The notes under the pieces: generated by a model
What the model was told of the DNA's origin: nothing
Databases searched by the model: none
What the model saw: the letters and a program-made list of their open reading frames with translations, nothing else
Made by a program: the position numbers and the translations under genes
Assembly: GCF_010731535.1 (NCBI RefSeq)
Contig: NZ_AP022581.1
Coordinates: 4,163,952 to 4,227,951 of the forward strand
Direction: 5' to 3'
From: Mycobacterium lacus
GTDB lineage: Bacteria; Actinomycetota; Actinomycetes; Mycobacteriales; Mycobacteriaceae
Length of the DNA: 64,000 nucleotides
Part shown: positions 45,438 to 54,270 of the stretch, piece by piece
How the letters are laid out: each line of letters starts with the position of its first letter
Numbering within the stretch: position 1 is the stretch's first letter

Positions 45438-46336
45438 ATCACCCAATGTCGAATCAGCCGTGCGTGTTTCGCACCATGCTGATGACGAGTGCGGTCAATC
45501 CGCGCCAGTACCAAACGGCCCTACAATCAGGCGCCGACGTATGCACGCTGGATCTCGAGGACTCGGTGCCACCCGCCCAGCGCGCGGACGCTCGTCGCCG
45601 CGCGTCGCAGATGTTCGACGGGCCCTCAACCGGGTGCGTTCGCGCCCTGAGGATCAACAGCATGCGCACCACCGACGGTTTGCGCGACATCCTGGCGCTC
45701 GCGTACGGAGCCATCCAGCCCGACGCGCTGCTGGTTCCGAAGGTCACCGGTGCGCACGATCTGCTCATGCTGCAGGACATGCTGGGTAAGCAGCATGGCA
45801 ACATCGCATTCCTGGCAACGATCGAAACGGCGGCCGGCCTCGCCTCGGTCGAGGAGATCGCCACCGCCACGCCACGGGTGCGCGCACTGGTTTTCGGAGC
45901 CGCTGACATCGCCGCCGAGCTAGGCATATCAATGGAGTGGGAGCCCCTGCTTTATGCCCGTTCGCGTATCGTCGCGGCCGCCGCCGCGGCCGGTATCCCG
46001 GCAATCGACGCGCCCACTTTCGACCTGAGCAGCGACCTCGCCCTCAAGATAGATGTGAACCGGTCGCGCGAGCTCGGCTTCCAAGGCAAGGCCGCGGTGC
46101 ATCCTCGGCAGGTGGCGGTGATCAATGACGCCTTTACACCGTTGCCGGCAGAGGTGGAACACGCTCGCCGCATTATCGACATGGCGGAGGGAGGGTCTCG
46201 GGCGATCGGTGTACTCGACGGGCAGATGGTTGGTCCGCCCATGGTCGCCGCGGCGCGGCGTCTCCTGCGTCGGGCCAAAGCACTTGACGCACAAAACTTT
46301 AAGCCGCCGCGCTCACAGACTTGCCGGGTCGTCTAG
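45434..46336 (+). CDS. HpcH/HpaI-CitE-type aldolase or lyase
   Basis: The 300-residue protein has all CitE family motifs: TLDLEDSVPPAQRADAR, VRALRINS, ATIETAAGLASVEEIA with the metal-binding Glu, FGAADIAAELG with the second acidic ligand, and GKAAVHPRQVAVIN near the C-terminus. These Mg2+ enzymes form or cleave beta-hydroxyacyl-CoA esters such as malyl-CoA, citramalyl-CoA or, in ketomemicin biosynthesis, benzylmalyl-CoA. The GTG at 45434 overlaps the alpha-oxoamine synthase stop. Together with the following MaoC hydratase it would build an unsaturated acyl-CoA for the first enzyme. Confidence 0.88.
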   Translation: MNHPMSNQPCVFRTMLMTSAVNPRQYQTALQSGADVCTLDLEDSVPPAQRADARRRASQMFDGPSTGCVRALRINSMRTTDGLRDILALAYGAIQPDALLVPKVTGAHDLLMLQDMLGKQHGNIAFLATIETAAGLASVEEIATATPRVRALVFGAADIAAELGISMEWEPLLYARSRIVAAAAAAGIPAIDAPTFDLSSDLALKIDVNRSRELGFQGKAAVHPRQVAVINDAFTPLPAEVEHARRIIDMAEGGSRAIGVLDGQMVGPPMVAAARRLLRRAKALDAQNFKPPRSQTCRVV

Positions 46337-46342
46337 TAGTGG

Positions 46343-46879
46343 ATGGGATTGGCCATGGATCAAGTGCGTTCGTATAAGAAGGTTGGCGATCGGCGCTGGC
46401 GAGAGTCACGCGGCCTGGTATACGAAGATATCGAGGTTGGGACCATCATCGAGCATCGTCCGGGCCGCACGCTGACTGAGGCCGACAACATTTGGATGTC
46501 ATTGCTGGCACATAACCTGCATCCGTTGCACATTGACAATGTCTACTGCGAAAAGACCGAATGGAAGCGCCCTTTGGTGTCGAGTCTTGTGACGTTGTCG
46601 ATCGTCTCGGGCATGAGCGTTCCAAGCACCAGTGCCAAGGGCCTCGCCAACCTGGGCTGGGACCATATCCGACTTGTTGCCCCGGTGTTCGTCGGAGACA
46701 CCATTTATGCCGAAACCGAGTACCTGGACAAGCGCCTGTCGAAATCCCGCCCGAGTCAAGGCATAGTCAGCTGCGCTACGCGTGGCGTCAAGGCGGACGG
46801 CACGCTGTTTCTGACCTGCCAACGTACGTTCCTGCTGCCGACTCGCGAACACGATCTCGAAGACCAGGCCGGGTACTGA
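46343..46879 (+). CDS. MaoC-like hydratase/dehydratase
   Basis: The 178-residue single-hotdog protein resembles mesaconyl-CoA hydratases: YEDIEVGTIIEHRPGRTLTE near residue 26, followed by SLLAHNLHPLHIDN. The latter has the Asn/His set of the hydratase-2 motif. Its likely step is loss of water from the hydroxyacyl-CoA made by the CitE-like enzyme. Two start codons are possible, the ATG at 46343 and the ATG at 46355; the second is better spaced from GGGA. It begins 7-19 nt after the aldolase stop and ends 2 nt before the ligase start, so it is within the operon. Confidence 0.85.
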   Translation: MGLAMDQVRSYKKVGDRRWRESRGLVYEDIEVGTIIEHRPGRTLTEADNIWMSLLAHNLHPLHIDNVYCEKTEWKRPLVSSLVTLSIVSGMSVPSTSAKGLANLGWDHIRLVAPVFVGDTIYAETEYLDKRLSKSRPSQGIVSCATRGVKADGTLFLTCQRTFLLPTREHDLEDQAGY

Positions 46880-46881
46880 CG

Positions 46882-48150
46882 TTGGAGAGCAACGTAGGGC
46901 GTCATGTCGTCTTGGTCGACAGCTATGGCACCGTCGGATCCGAACTGGCCCAAGGCTTTCAAGACGCGGGGTATACCCCGTTGCGGGTGCAGAGCACCCC
47001 TGAGGCGCCGACAGGTTTACGTGGTCAACCGGATCGATACCCTTACCCGGTCGACATCGTGCACGGCGGCGACTTAGGGGCGACGCTGGCAGCGCTGATG
47101 CCCTTCGGCCCTGTTGCAGTGGTGGCCGGCACCGAACCGGGCGTGGAACTGGCCGACGCGCTGAGCGAAGCCCTCCACCCGATCACGGGCGCACCGACCA
47201 ACGGGACAGCGCTGAGCCGAGCTCGGCGCGACAAGTACCTGATGGTCGAGCGAATTAAACAGCAAGGCTTGCGGGGAGCCCGGCAGATCCTGGTGGCAGA
47301 CGAGGACCAACTCCGCAACTGGCACAACGAAGTTGGCGGCACGGTCATCGTCAAGCCACTGCGCAGTGCCGCCAACGACGGCGTCACCTGGTGCCGCAAC
47401 CCAGAGGATGCCGTGCAAGCCTTCCGGCGCCTTAACGGGCGGGAAAACATCCTGTCGCAGTGCAATGACGGCGTCGTCGCGCAGGAGTGCCTCATCGGCA
47501 TGGAATACACGGTCGACACGGTCAGCCGCGACGGGGTGCACCAGGTGTGCGACATCTGGGAGTCCCATCGCATCAGCGCAAACGGTATTCCTGACCTCCT
47601 GGTTGCCTGGCGGCTGCTGCTGGCGACGGGGGAGGTGCAGGACGAGCTGGTTGCCTACGCGCGGGCCGTGCTCGACGCCCTCGGAATCCGGCACGGTGCG
47701 GCGCATGCCGAGATCAAGATGACGCCGAATGGACCGTGCCTGGTCGAAGTGGGAGCGCGAATAGCGGGTGCCAACCTTCCTGAGGGTGCCCGCATGGGCA
47801 CCGGACGGTCGCAGATTGACTGGACGGTGGACGCCTACGTGCGACCCGAGACATTCGCCCGAAACAGTGGGCGGCCGTACGACCTCCACCAACACGTCGC
47901 GCGAGCAACCATGGTCGCCCCCGGCAGCGGCACGCTGATCTCCTATCACAGCCTGGAGGCCATTAAGGAGCTCGAGAGCTTCCACGACATGCAGGTGCGG
48001 GTTAATCCCGGGCAACAACTGACGCTAACCACCGACGACCTGACCTACCCGATCTTCGTCACGCTGGTGCACGAGGTCGGCGAACTAGTGGCTCGCGATC
48101 TCTGGACGCTGCGTTACCTCGACGGCGTGAGCTTTTACGAGCTTGCCTAA
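46882..48150 (+). CDS. ATP-grasp amino acid/peptide ligase
   Basis: 422 residues from the TTG at 46882, 2 nt after the preceding stop. A longer frame would overlap the MaoC gene. The order is a pre-ATP-grasp Rossmann part (HVVLVDSYGTVGSELAQGF), the ATP-grasp central domain (GGTVIVKPLRSAANDGV, with the P-loop-like Lys), and the metal-binding end AHAEIKMTPNGPCLVEVGAR with its Glu and Asn residues. Such enzymes activate a carboxylate as acyl-phosphate and join it to an amine, making dipeptides or pseudopeptides. In this cluster it would attach an amino acid to the aminoketone. Peptide ligases of the pheganomycin/ketomemicin type belong to the same superfamily. Confidence 0.85.
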   Translation: MESNVGRHVVLVDSYGTVGSELAQGFQDAGYTPLRVQSTPEAPTGLRGQPDRYPYPVDIVHGGDLGATLAALMPFGPVAVVAGTEPGVELADALSEALHPITGAPTNGTALSRARRDKYLMVERIKQQGLRGARQILVADEDQLRNWHNEVGGTVIVKPLRSAANDGVTWCRNPEDAVQAFRRLNGRENILSQCNDGVVAQECLIGMEYTVDTVSRDGVHQVCDIWESHRISANGIPDLLVAWRLLLATGEVQDELVAYARAVLDALGIRHGAAHAEIKMTPNGPCLVEVGARIAGANLPEGARMGTGRSQIDWTVDAYVRPETFARNSGRPYDLHQHVARATMVAPGSGTLISYHSLEAIKELESFHDMQVRVNPGQQLTLTTDDLTYPIFVTLVHEVGELVARDLWTLRYLDGVSFYELA

Positions 48151-48165
48151 AAAAGGGAATCTTTG

Positions 48166-48855
48166 ATGCCGCAGTGTTACTGCCAGCTCGACACGGACAA
48201 CGAGCGGACGGACGACGGAAGCCTCATCGAGCTCTACCGTCGCATGCCGCCGACGGGCGAGCCCGAGCAGATCCACGCCCTTCTGCAACCACAGAGCTCG
48301 GTGCTGGAACTCGGCGCCGGCACCGGACGGATCGCCGACCCGCTCGTTGAGTTCGGCCACCACGTCACCGCGGTCGACGACTCCGACCTCATGCTCGCCC
48401 AAGTTCGGCACGCGCGGCCCGTGCGCGCCCGCATCGAGGACCTGCAGCTCGCCGAGCGGTTCGATGCAGTCCTGTTGGCAACCAACCTGATTCACTACCG
48501 GGGCGATGACCTTCGACGGGCGGTGCTCGGCTCGTTAGCACACCATCTCAAACCGACGGGCAAGGCCATCATCCAGTGGAAACCGCCGCCCTACTGGGCC
48601 GCACGGCCCTCAGGCTGGACGGAATCTAAAACGATCGGCGACGTGACGGTCCGCGTGACGATCCACCGAAATTCAGACGGGCTCGTCGACGGCGAATATG
48701 CGTTGCTCGTCGACGAATCGGAATTGCGGCAATGCTTTCATCTCGAGGTGCTCACAGTTGAGGAACTCCGACACGGACTCAACGATGCGGGATTGCGGTT
48801 GCTGAACAACACTCCCGAATCAACGGAATGGCTCGAAGTGGAGCGCCACCGCTAA
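48166..48855 (+). CDS. Class I SAM-dependent methyltransferase
   Basis: 229 residues from the ATG at 48166, with AAAAGGGAA upstream. It has the SAM-binding motif SSVLELGAGTGRIADPL near residues 43-59, followed by the acidic loop VTAVDDSDLML. The C-terminal part is small-molecule-like, without a protein-binding domain. It is the last gene of the cluster. It could methylate a nitrogen or oxygen of the pseudopeptide, or form an ester, but the target atom is not visible. It ends 43 nt before php, the first native gene on this side. Confidence 0.85.
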   Translation: MPQCYCQLDTDNERTDDGSLIELYRRMPPTGEPEQIHALLQPQSSVLELGAGTGRIADPLVEFGHHVTAVDDSDLMLAQVRHARPVRARIEDLQLAERFDAVLLATNLIHYRGDDLRRAVLGSLAHHLKPTGKAIIQWKPPPYWAARPSGWTESKTIGDVTVRVTIHRNSDGLVDGEYALLVDESELRQCFHLEVLTVEELRHGLNDAGLRLLNNTPESTEWLEVERHR

Positions 48856-48898
48856 CAGCCCTGTTGGTTTACCGCCGCATCGACCTAGCATCGGTTGC

Positions 48899-49876
48899 GT
48901 GCCAGTGCTAAATACCGCCCGCGGACCCATCGATACCGCTGATCTCGGCGTGACGCTCATGCACGAGCACGTGTTCATCATGACCACGGAGATCGCGCAG
49001 AACTATCCGGAAGCCTGGGGCGACGAGGAACGGCGGGTGGCTGACGCGATCACCCGGCTGGGCGAGCTGAAGGCCCGCGGCGTGGACACCATCGTCGACC
49101 TCACCGTCATCGGGCTGGGCCGCTATATCCCCCGCATCGCCCGCGTCGCGTCGGCCACCGAGCTCAACATCGTCGTCGCGACCGGCCTGTACACCTACAA
49201 CGACGTGCCGTTCTATTTCCACTACCTGGGACCGGGCGGCATGCTCGACGGCCCGGAGATCATGACCGACATGTTCGTCCGCGACATCGAGCAGGGCATC
49301 GCCGACACCGGCATCAAGGCGGGAATCCTCAAGTGCGCCACCGACGAACCCGGGGTCACCCCGGGCGTCGAGCGGGTGCTGCGCGCCGTCGCCCAGGCGC
49401 ACAAGCGCACCGGGGTGCCGATCTCCACGCACACCCACGCCGGGCTGCGGCGCGGGCTCGAGCAGCAACGCATCTTCGCCGAGGAAGGCGTGGACCTGAG
49501 CCGGGTGATCATCGGGCACTCGGGCGACAGCACCGACGTCGGCTATCTGGAGGAGCTCATCGCGAACGGCTCCTACCTCGGGATGGACCGGTTCGGCATC
49601 GACGTGATCTCACCGTTCGAGGACCGCGTGAACATCGTGGCGCAAATGTGTGAGCGCGGCCATGCCGACAAGATGGTGCTCTCGCACGACGCCAACTGCT
49701 ATTTCGATGCGCTGCCAGAGGAGCTGGTGGCGGTGGCCGCCCCCAATTGGCATTACCTGCACATCCACAACGACGTGATTCCGGCGCTGAAGGAGCGTGG
49801 GGTCACCGACGAGCAGCTGCACACCATGCTCGTGGACAACCCGCGGCGCATCTTCGAGCGGCAGGGCGGCTATTAA
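48899..49876 (+). CDS. php: Phosphotriesterase-like lactonase (PHP)
   Basis: The 325-residue amidohydrolase corresponds to Rv0230c. The binuclear metal ligands are all present: H22 and H24 in LMHEHVF, the carboxylated Lys in AGILKCATDE, His in STHTHAG, His in IIGHSGDS, and Asp in LSHDANCYF. Phosphotriesterase-like lactonases hydrolyse N-acyl homoserine lactones and other lactones, with weak phosphotriesterase side activity. In M. tuberculosis php is divergent from fadE4. Here the two genes keep that orientation but are separated by the inserted six-gene cluster. GTG start at 48899. Confidence 0.93.
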   Translation: MPVLNTARGPIDTADLGVTLMHEHVFIMTTEIAQNYPEAWGDEERRVADAITRLGELKARGVDTIVDLTVIGLGRYIPRIARVASATELNIVVATGLYTYNDVPFYFHYLGPGGMLDGPEIMTDMFVRDIEQGIADTGIKAGILKCATDEPGVTPGVERVLRAVAQAHKRTGVPISTHTHAGLRRGLEQQRIFAEEGVDLSRVIIGHSGDSTDVGYLEELIANGSYLGMDRFGIDVISPFEDRVNIVAQMCERGHADKMVLSHDANCYFDALPEELVAVAAPNWHYLHIHNDVIPALKERGVTDEQLHTMLVDNPRRIFERQGGY

Positions 49877-49879
49877 CCG

Positions 49880-51091
49880 TCAGGGCGCGATCGCGTCCGC
49901 CTCCCGATCCGCGCGTCGCAGCTCGGCCGGCTTCACGCGTTTCTCCCAGCCGCGCAACGCTTCCCGGCAGGGCGACTCGACCAGCGCGTAACTGACGGCG
50001 GCGATCGCGAAACCGAAGACCAGGGTCAACACCAACACCGTCGGCATCCGCCCGCTAAACGGGAAGGTGCCGATCACCGGGAACACCATCGCCAGCGCGG
50101 CCAGGTGCCAGATGAACAGGCCATACGACCAGCGCCCTAGGGTCACCATGGCGGTGCCGCCCAGGAACCGGTGCGCCGTGTCGGGCCGGTCCAGCACCAG
50201 CGGCGCCACCAGCGCGAACGCCACCAGCGAACCCATCGCGGTCTTCACCGCGAATTGCGTGGCAGTGCCCGGAATCAGCCCCTCCGGTCCGGCCAGCGGG
50301 GAAGCCGCCACCAGGTAGGCCAACACGGCCGCCACGGCAATCAACACACGCCGCCGGGCCAGCCGGTGGGCCAACCCGATCGGGCTGTGGACCCACTCGG
50401 CCAGCAACATGCCCGCGGCGAACCAGGAGAAAAATGCGGGCGGCCAGTTCAGCGGGTTGATCCCCGACCCGGCATGCCCCAAAGGCACCCAACCCCAGGC
50501 CCAGCTGAGGGCCCCCAGCGCGGCGATCGCCGGCACCCGGGCGCCCACCGGGATACGGCGGGCGAGCAACGCCAGAATGGGCAATGCCAAATAGAAGCCG
50601 ACCTCGACGGCCAGGCTCCACATCTGGGTGAGGCCGCCGGTCAGGGTCAGCGGCACATAGATCTGGGTGAGCGTCAGGTTCGCCAGCCACACGGTCAGGC
50701 CGGCGTGATCAGCGTCGGGCAGCAGGGACAGGATGACCACCACCGCGACCACGTAGGCCGGCATGATGCGGACCACCCGCGACCGCAGGTAGCGCCCGGT
50801 GCGCGGGCGCGACCCGAGATCTCGTGCCGCCGCGGCGTGTCCGCGCCACAACAGGAAGCCCGACAGCGCGAAGAACACCGCCACGGCCAGGTCGAAGCGG
50901 CCGAACAGCCGGCCCGCGACGCCGGTGGAGTGCCCGGTCTGGAAAGCGACATGCGTGACGACCACGCCGGTAGCCGCGCAGGCACGCATACCCTCGACGG
51001 CGGGCAGAAAGCCACGGGTCCCACCCACCTGCTGGCTGTCGGTCACGACCACAGTTTGCCTGCGATGCGTTGGCGGACGTATCGGGACCAC
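49880..51091 (-). CDS. tmaT: Acyltransferase-3 membrane protein, TmaT-like
   Basis: The 403-residue protein has about ten membrane helices and the acyltransferase-3 motifs: an early FLPAVEGMRACAATGVVV with the conserved Arg, and FFALSGFLLWRGH. It matches Rv0228 in position. The corynebacterial relative TmaT acetylates trehalose monomycolate to allow its MmpL3 export, so a role in mycolate transport is likely. A second start (GTG at 51046) would shorten the N-terminus by 15 residues. It converges on php; the stops are only 3 nt apart. Confidence 0.85.
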   Translation of the reverse strand: MVPIRPPTHRRQTVVVTDSQQVGGTRGFLPAVEGMRACAATGVVVTHVAFQTGHSTGVAGRLFGRFDLAVAVFFALSGFLLWRGHAAAARDLGSRPRTGRYLRSRVVRIMPAYVVAVVVILSLLPDADHAGLTVWLANLTLTQIYVPLTLTGGLTQMWSLAVEVGFYLALPILALLARRIPVGARVPAIAALGALSWAWGWVPLGHAGSGINPLNWPPAFFSWFAAGMLLAEWVHSPIGLAHRLARRRVLIAVAAVLAYLVAASPLAGPEGLIPGTATQFAVKTAMGSLVAFALVAPLVLDRPDTAHRFLGGTAMVTLGRWSYGLFIWHLAALAMVFPVIGTFPFSGRMPTVLVLTLVFGFAIAAVSYALVESPCREALRGWEKRVKPAELRRADREADAIAP

Positions 51092-51235
51092 CGAATCGCC
51101 CGGTGAAGGCGATGGGTTCGTCCGTCGGGGCTTTGCATTCTGCTGTTAGGGTCAAACGGGTTTGCCGCGCTGCTTGGTCGGGTCGGAGCGGGTCGCGACC
51201 GTCGATTTCTTGGACCAGAAGGAGGTCACCGCAAC

Positions 51236-51316
51236 GTGAACCGCGCCGGCGACGATGCAGTGGGGGTACCGCCCGCTTGCGGCGGCGGAAGCGATGAGGA
51301 GGAGCGGCGCACATGA
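51236..51316 (+). CDS. 26-codon leader ORF coupled to the DUF3068 gene
   Basis: A GTG at 51236 preceded by an excellent ribosome binding site (AGGAGGTCACC, 8 nt away) opens 26 codons (start NRAGDDAVG, end EEERRT). It ends in TGA overlapping the ATG of the next gene (ATGA). The main gene also has its own AGGAGGAG. The leader may couple or tune translation of the DUF3068 protein. Peptide function unlikely. Confidence 0.55.
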   Translation: MNRAGDDAVGVPPACGGGSDEEERRT

Positions 51317-52605
51317 ACCGGGCAGTCATGTTGCGAATGGCCGCATGCGGGATCCTCGGACTCGGTGCTGCCCTGCTCATCGCCGCGCTGCTGCTGTCGA
51401 CCTATACCAGCAGCAGGATCACCAAGATCCCGCTCGACATCGACGCCACGCTGATCAGCGACGGCAGCGGAAGCGCACTGGACACGGCGTCACTGTCCGG
51501 GGACCATATCGTCATCAATCCGAACGTGCCGCTGGTGTCTCAGCAGCAGGTCAGCGTCGAGTCGCCGGCCAACGCCGATGTCGTCACGCTGCAGGTCGGA
51601 GCGTCGGTCCGGCGCACCGATAAACAGAAGGACAGCGGTCTGCTGCTCGCGATCGTCGACACCGTCACCCTCAACCGGAAGACGGCGATGGCCGTTTCCG
51701 ATGACACGCACACTGGTGGTTCGGTACAGAAACCGCGTGGTTTCAACGACGAAAGCCCGCCGACCGCGATCCCGTTGCGACACGAGGGCCTGTCCTACTG
51801 CTTCCCGTTCCACACCGAGAAGAAGACATATCCCTATTTCGATCCGATCGCACAGAAGGCGTTTGACGTCAACTACGAAAGCGAGGACGACGTCAACGGT
51901 TTGACGACGTACCGCTTCACACAGACCGTCGGCTACAACTCCGACGGGAAGTTGGTGGCCCCCGTCAGGTACCCGTCGCTGTACCCCGGGGATGAGGACG
52001 GCAAAGTCACCGCGTCGGCGGCGATGTGGGGCCTGCAAGGTGGCGATCCGAACGAGCAGATCACCATGACCCGCTATTACGCCGCGCAGCGGACCTTCTG
52101 GGTGGACCCGGTGTCGGGCACCATCGTCAAGGAGACCGAGCACGCCAACCACTACTTCGCCCGCGACCCGCTGAAGCCGGAGGTGACGCTGGTCGACTAC
52201 AAGGTCACCTCGACGGAAGAGACGGTCGAATCGCAGGTGAACGCGGCCCGCGACGAGCGCGACCGGCTGGCGCTGTGGTCACGGGTGCTGCCGATCACGT
52301 TCACGGCGACGGGCCTGATCGCATTGGTCGGCGGGGGATTGCTCGCCTCGTTCAGCCTGCGCACCGAGAGCGCGTTGATCGATCCCGGCCTGGACCGCGA
52401 CGACACCGATTTCCTCCGCCGCGCCGGGCTCGAGCCGCCGGTGCCGGGCGCGGAAGCCGAGACCGAGAAGCTACCCACTCAACGCCCTGACCGGCACGAG
52501 GCCGATTCGGGTCCCCGTCAACTTGGTTCGGCCGGGTCCGCACCGGATCACGGGCCACCCGAGCCAACTCCACCGGGTCCCCCCGGCCCGCCCGGACGGA
52601 CCTAA
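51313..52605 (+). CDS. DUF3068 / PorA-family envelope protein
   Basis: The 430-residue protein corresponds to Rv0227c. It has an N-terminal membrane anchor (MAACGILGLGAALLIAALLL), a large extracytoplasmic beta-rich domain (residues about 35-325), a second membrane helix (about residues 327-349), and a cytoplasmic Pro-rich tail ending GPPGPPGRT. This is the DUF3068 topology. It lies in the Rv0224c-Rv0228 block linked to trehalose mycolate transport, so an envelope role is probable. The ATG at 51313 follows AGGAGGAG and overlaps the stop of the 26-codon leader. Confidence 0.87.
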   Translation: MNRAVMLRMAACGILGLGAALLIAALLLSTYTSSRITKIPLDIDATLISDGSGSALDTASLSGDHIVINPNVPLVSQQQVSVESPANADVVTLQVGASVRRTDKQKDSGLLLAIVDTVTLNRKTAMAVSDDTHTGGSVQKPRGFNDESPPTAIPLRHEGLSYCFPFHTEKKTYPYFDPIAQKAFDVNYESEDDVNGLTTYRFTQTVGYNSDGKLVAPVRYPSLYPGDEDGKVTASAAMWGLQGGDPNEQITMTRYYAAQRTFWVDPVSGTIVKETEHANHYFARDPLKPEVTLVDYKVTSTEETVESQVNAARDERDRLALWSRVLPITFTATGLIALVGGGLLASFSLRTESALIDPGLDRDDTDFLRRAGLEPPVPGAEAETEKLPTQRPDRHEADSGPRQLGSAGSAPDHGPPEPTPPGPPGPPGRT

Positions 52606-52614
52606 CCGAGCGAC

Positions 52615-54270
52615 GTGCGCTGGTCGCGACCGGGGTACGCGCTGGTGCTGGCGCTGCTGGTGGTCGCCCCACTGCTGAGGCCCGGGTACCTGCTGCTGCG
52701 CGACGCGGTTTCCACGCCACGGTCGTATCTGTCTGACAGCGCCCTGGGGTTGGCGTCCGCGCCGCGGGCGACGCCGCAGGACTTCGCGGTGGCCCTGGCG
52801 TCGCACCTGCTCGACGGCGGAGTCGTGGTGAAGGCGCTGCTGGTCCTGGGGCTATGGCTCGCGGGCTGGGGCGCGGCGCAGCTGGTGGCCACGGCGCTGC
52901 CCGCCTCCGGTGCCGGTGGGCAGTTCATTGCGACCACGCTGGCCATCTGGAATCCCTATGTCGCCGAACGACTTCTGCAGGGCCATTGGAGCCTGCTGGT
53001 TGGTTACGGCTGCCTGCCTTGGGTTGCGACGGCGATGCTGGCGCCGCGGTTTTTTTCGCTGGCTTTCTGGATCGCGTTGGCCGGCCTTACGCCTACCGGG
53101 TTGCTGCTCGCGACGACGGTGGCCGTGGTCTGCGTGGCCGCGCCCGGTCGGCCCCGTTGGCGCCGTGCCGCAGTGGCATTGGGGTTTTCGCTGGTGGCCG
53201 CGCTGCCCTGGGTGACGGCATCGGCGCTGGGCTCCCCGCTGGGTGTCCACGCGGCCGCACTCGGAGTCGATGCGTTCGCCCCTCGCGCCGAACCCGGTCT
53301 GGGCACGCTGGCCAGCCTGGCCAGCCTCGGCGGAATCTGGAATGGCGAGGCCGTACCCGCTTCGCGGACAACGCTTTTCGCGGTGGTCTCGGCCGTGGTG
53401 TTGCTGGGTATGGTGGCCGCCGGGCTGCCGGCGGTGGTGCGTCGTCCGGCGGTGGTGCCGCTGCTGGCGCTGGCGGCGGTGTCGGTGGCGGTGCCGGCCG
53501 CATTGGCGACGGGTCCGGGCCTGCACCTGCTGCGCGCCATCGTCGACGCCGCGCCCGGCTTCGGCGTGCTGCGCGACGGGCAGAAGTGGGTGGCGCTGGC
53601 GGTGCCCGGATACGCGCTGGCCGGTGCCGGCGCGGTGGTGACGCTGCGCCGTTGGCTGCCTTCGGCGGTGGTGGCGCTGGTGTGCAGCCTGGCACTGGTT
53701 CTCGGGCTGCCCGATCTGGCCTGGGGTGGGTGGGGCAAGGTGGCGCCCGTGCACTACCCGTCCGGGTGGGCGGCGGTGGCGTCGGCGATCAACGCCAATC
53801 CAGGCACGGTCGCGGTGTTGCCCGTCGGCACCATGCGGCGCTTCTCGTGGTCGGGCCCGGCGCCGGTGCTCGATCCGCTGCCCCGCTGGGTTCGCGCCGA
53901 CGTGCTGTACACCGGTGATCTGGTCATTTCGGGGGTGACCGTGCCGGGAGAGGGCGCTCGCGCCCGTGCGGTGCAGGAATTGCTGCTGACCGGGCCCGAC
54001 CCCGCCGCCCTGGCCCCGGCCGGCATCGGGTGGCTGGTGGTCGAAACGAACACCGCCGGTGACATGGGCGCGGCCGCGCGCACACTGGACCGTCTGCTGC
54101 CGACCTACCAGGACAACGAGCTCGCTCTCTATCGGATCGGTGGCAACACCGCCGGTGCACCCGCTGCCCACGTCCGGGTGACGATGATGGCGCACTCGGC
54201 GTGGTTAGCGATGCTGGTCGTCGGCGCAGCCGGGGCGGTGCTGACGGGATGGTTTAGAGCACGCCGCTGA
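52615..54270 (+). CDS. Polytopic membrane protein (Rv0226c type)
   Basis: The 551-residue protein has about ten hydrophobic helices covering residues 1-370 (for example GYALVLALLVVAPLL and LLALAAVSVAVPAALA), then a soluble part and a last helix near the C-terminus. The layout resembles GT-C glycosyltransferases, but no catalytic Asp motif is clear to me. It starts 9 nt after the DUF3068 gene, so it is cotranscribed, and it overlaps the convergent GT4 gene by 17 nt. Probably envelope-related; exact function unknown. Confidence 0.8.
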   Translation: MRWSRPGYALVLALLVVAPLLRPGYLLLRDAVSTPRSYLSDSALGLASAPRATPQDFAVALASHLLDGGVVVKALLVLGLWLAGWGAAQLVATALPASGAGGQFIATTLAIWNPYVAERLLQGHWSLLVGYGCLPWVATAMLAPRFFSLAFWIALAGLTPTGLLLATTVAVVCVAAPGRPRWRRAAVALGFSLVAALPWVTASALGSPLGVHAAALGVDAFAPRAEPGLGTLASLASLGGIWNGEAVPASRTTLFAVVSAVVLLGMVAAGLPAVVRRPAVVPLLALAAVSVAVPAALATGPGLHLLRAIVDAAPGFGVLRDGQKWVALAVPGYALAGAGAVVTLRRWLPSAVVALVCSLALVLGLPDLAWGGWGKVAPVHYPSGWAAVASAINANPGTVAVLPVGTMRRFSWSGPAPVLDPLPRWVRADVLYTGDLVISGVTVPGEGARARAVQELLLTGPDPAALAPAGIGWLVVETNTAGDMGAAARTLDRLLPTYQDNELALYRIGGNTAGAPAAHVRVTMMAHSAWLAMLVVGAAGAVLTGWFRARR

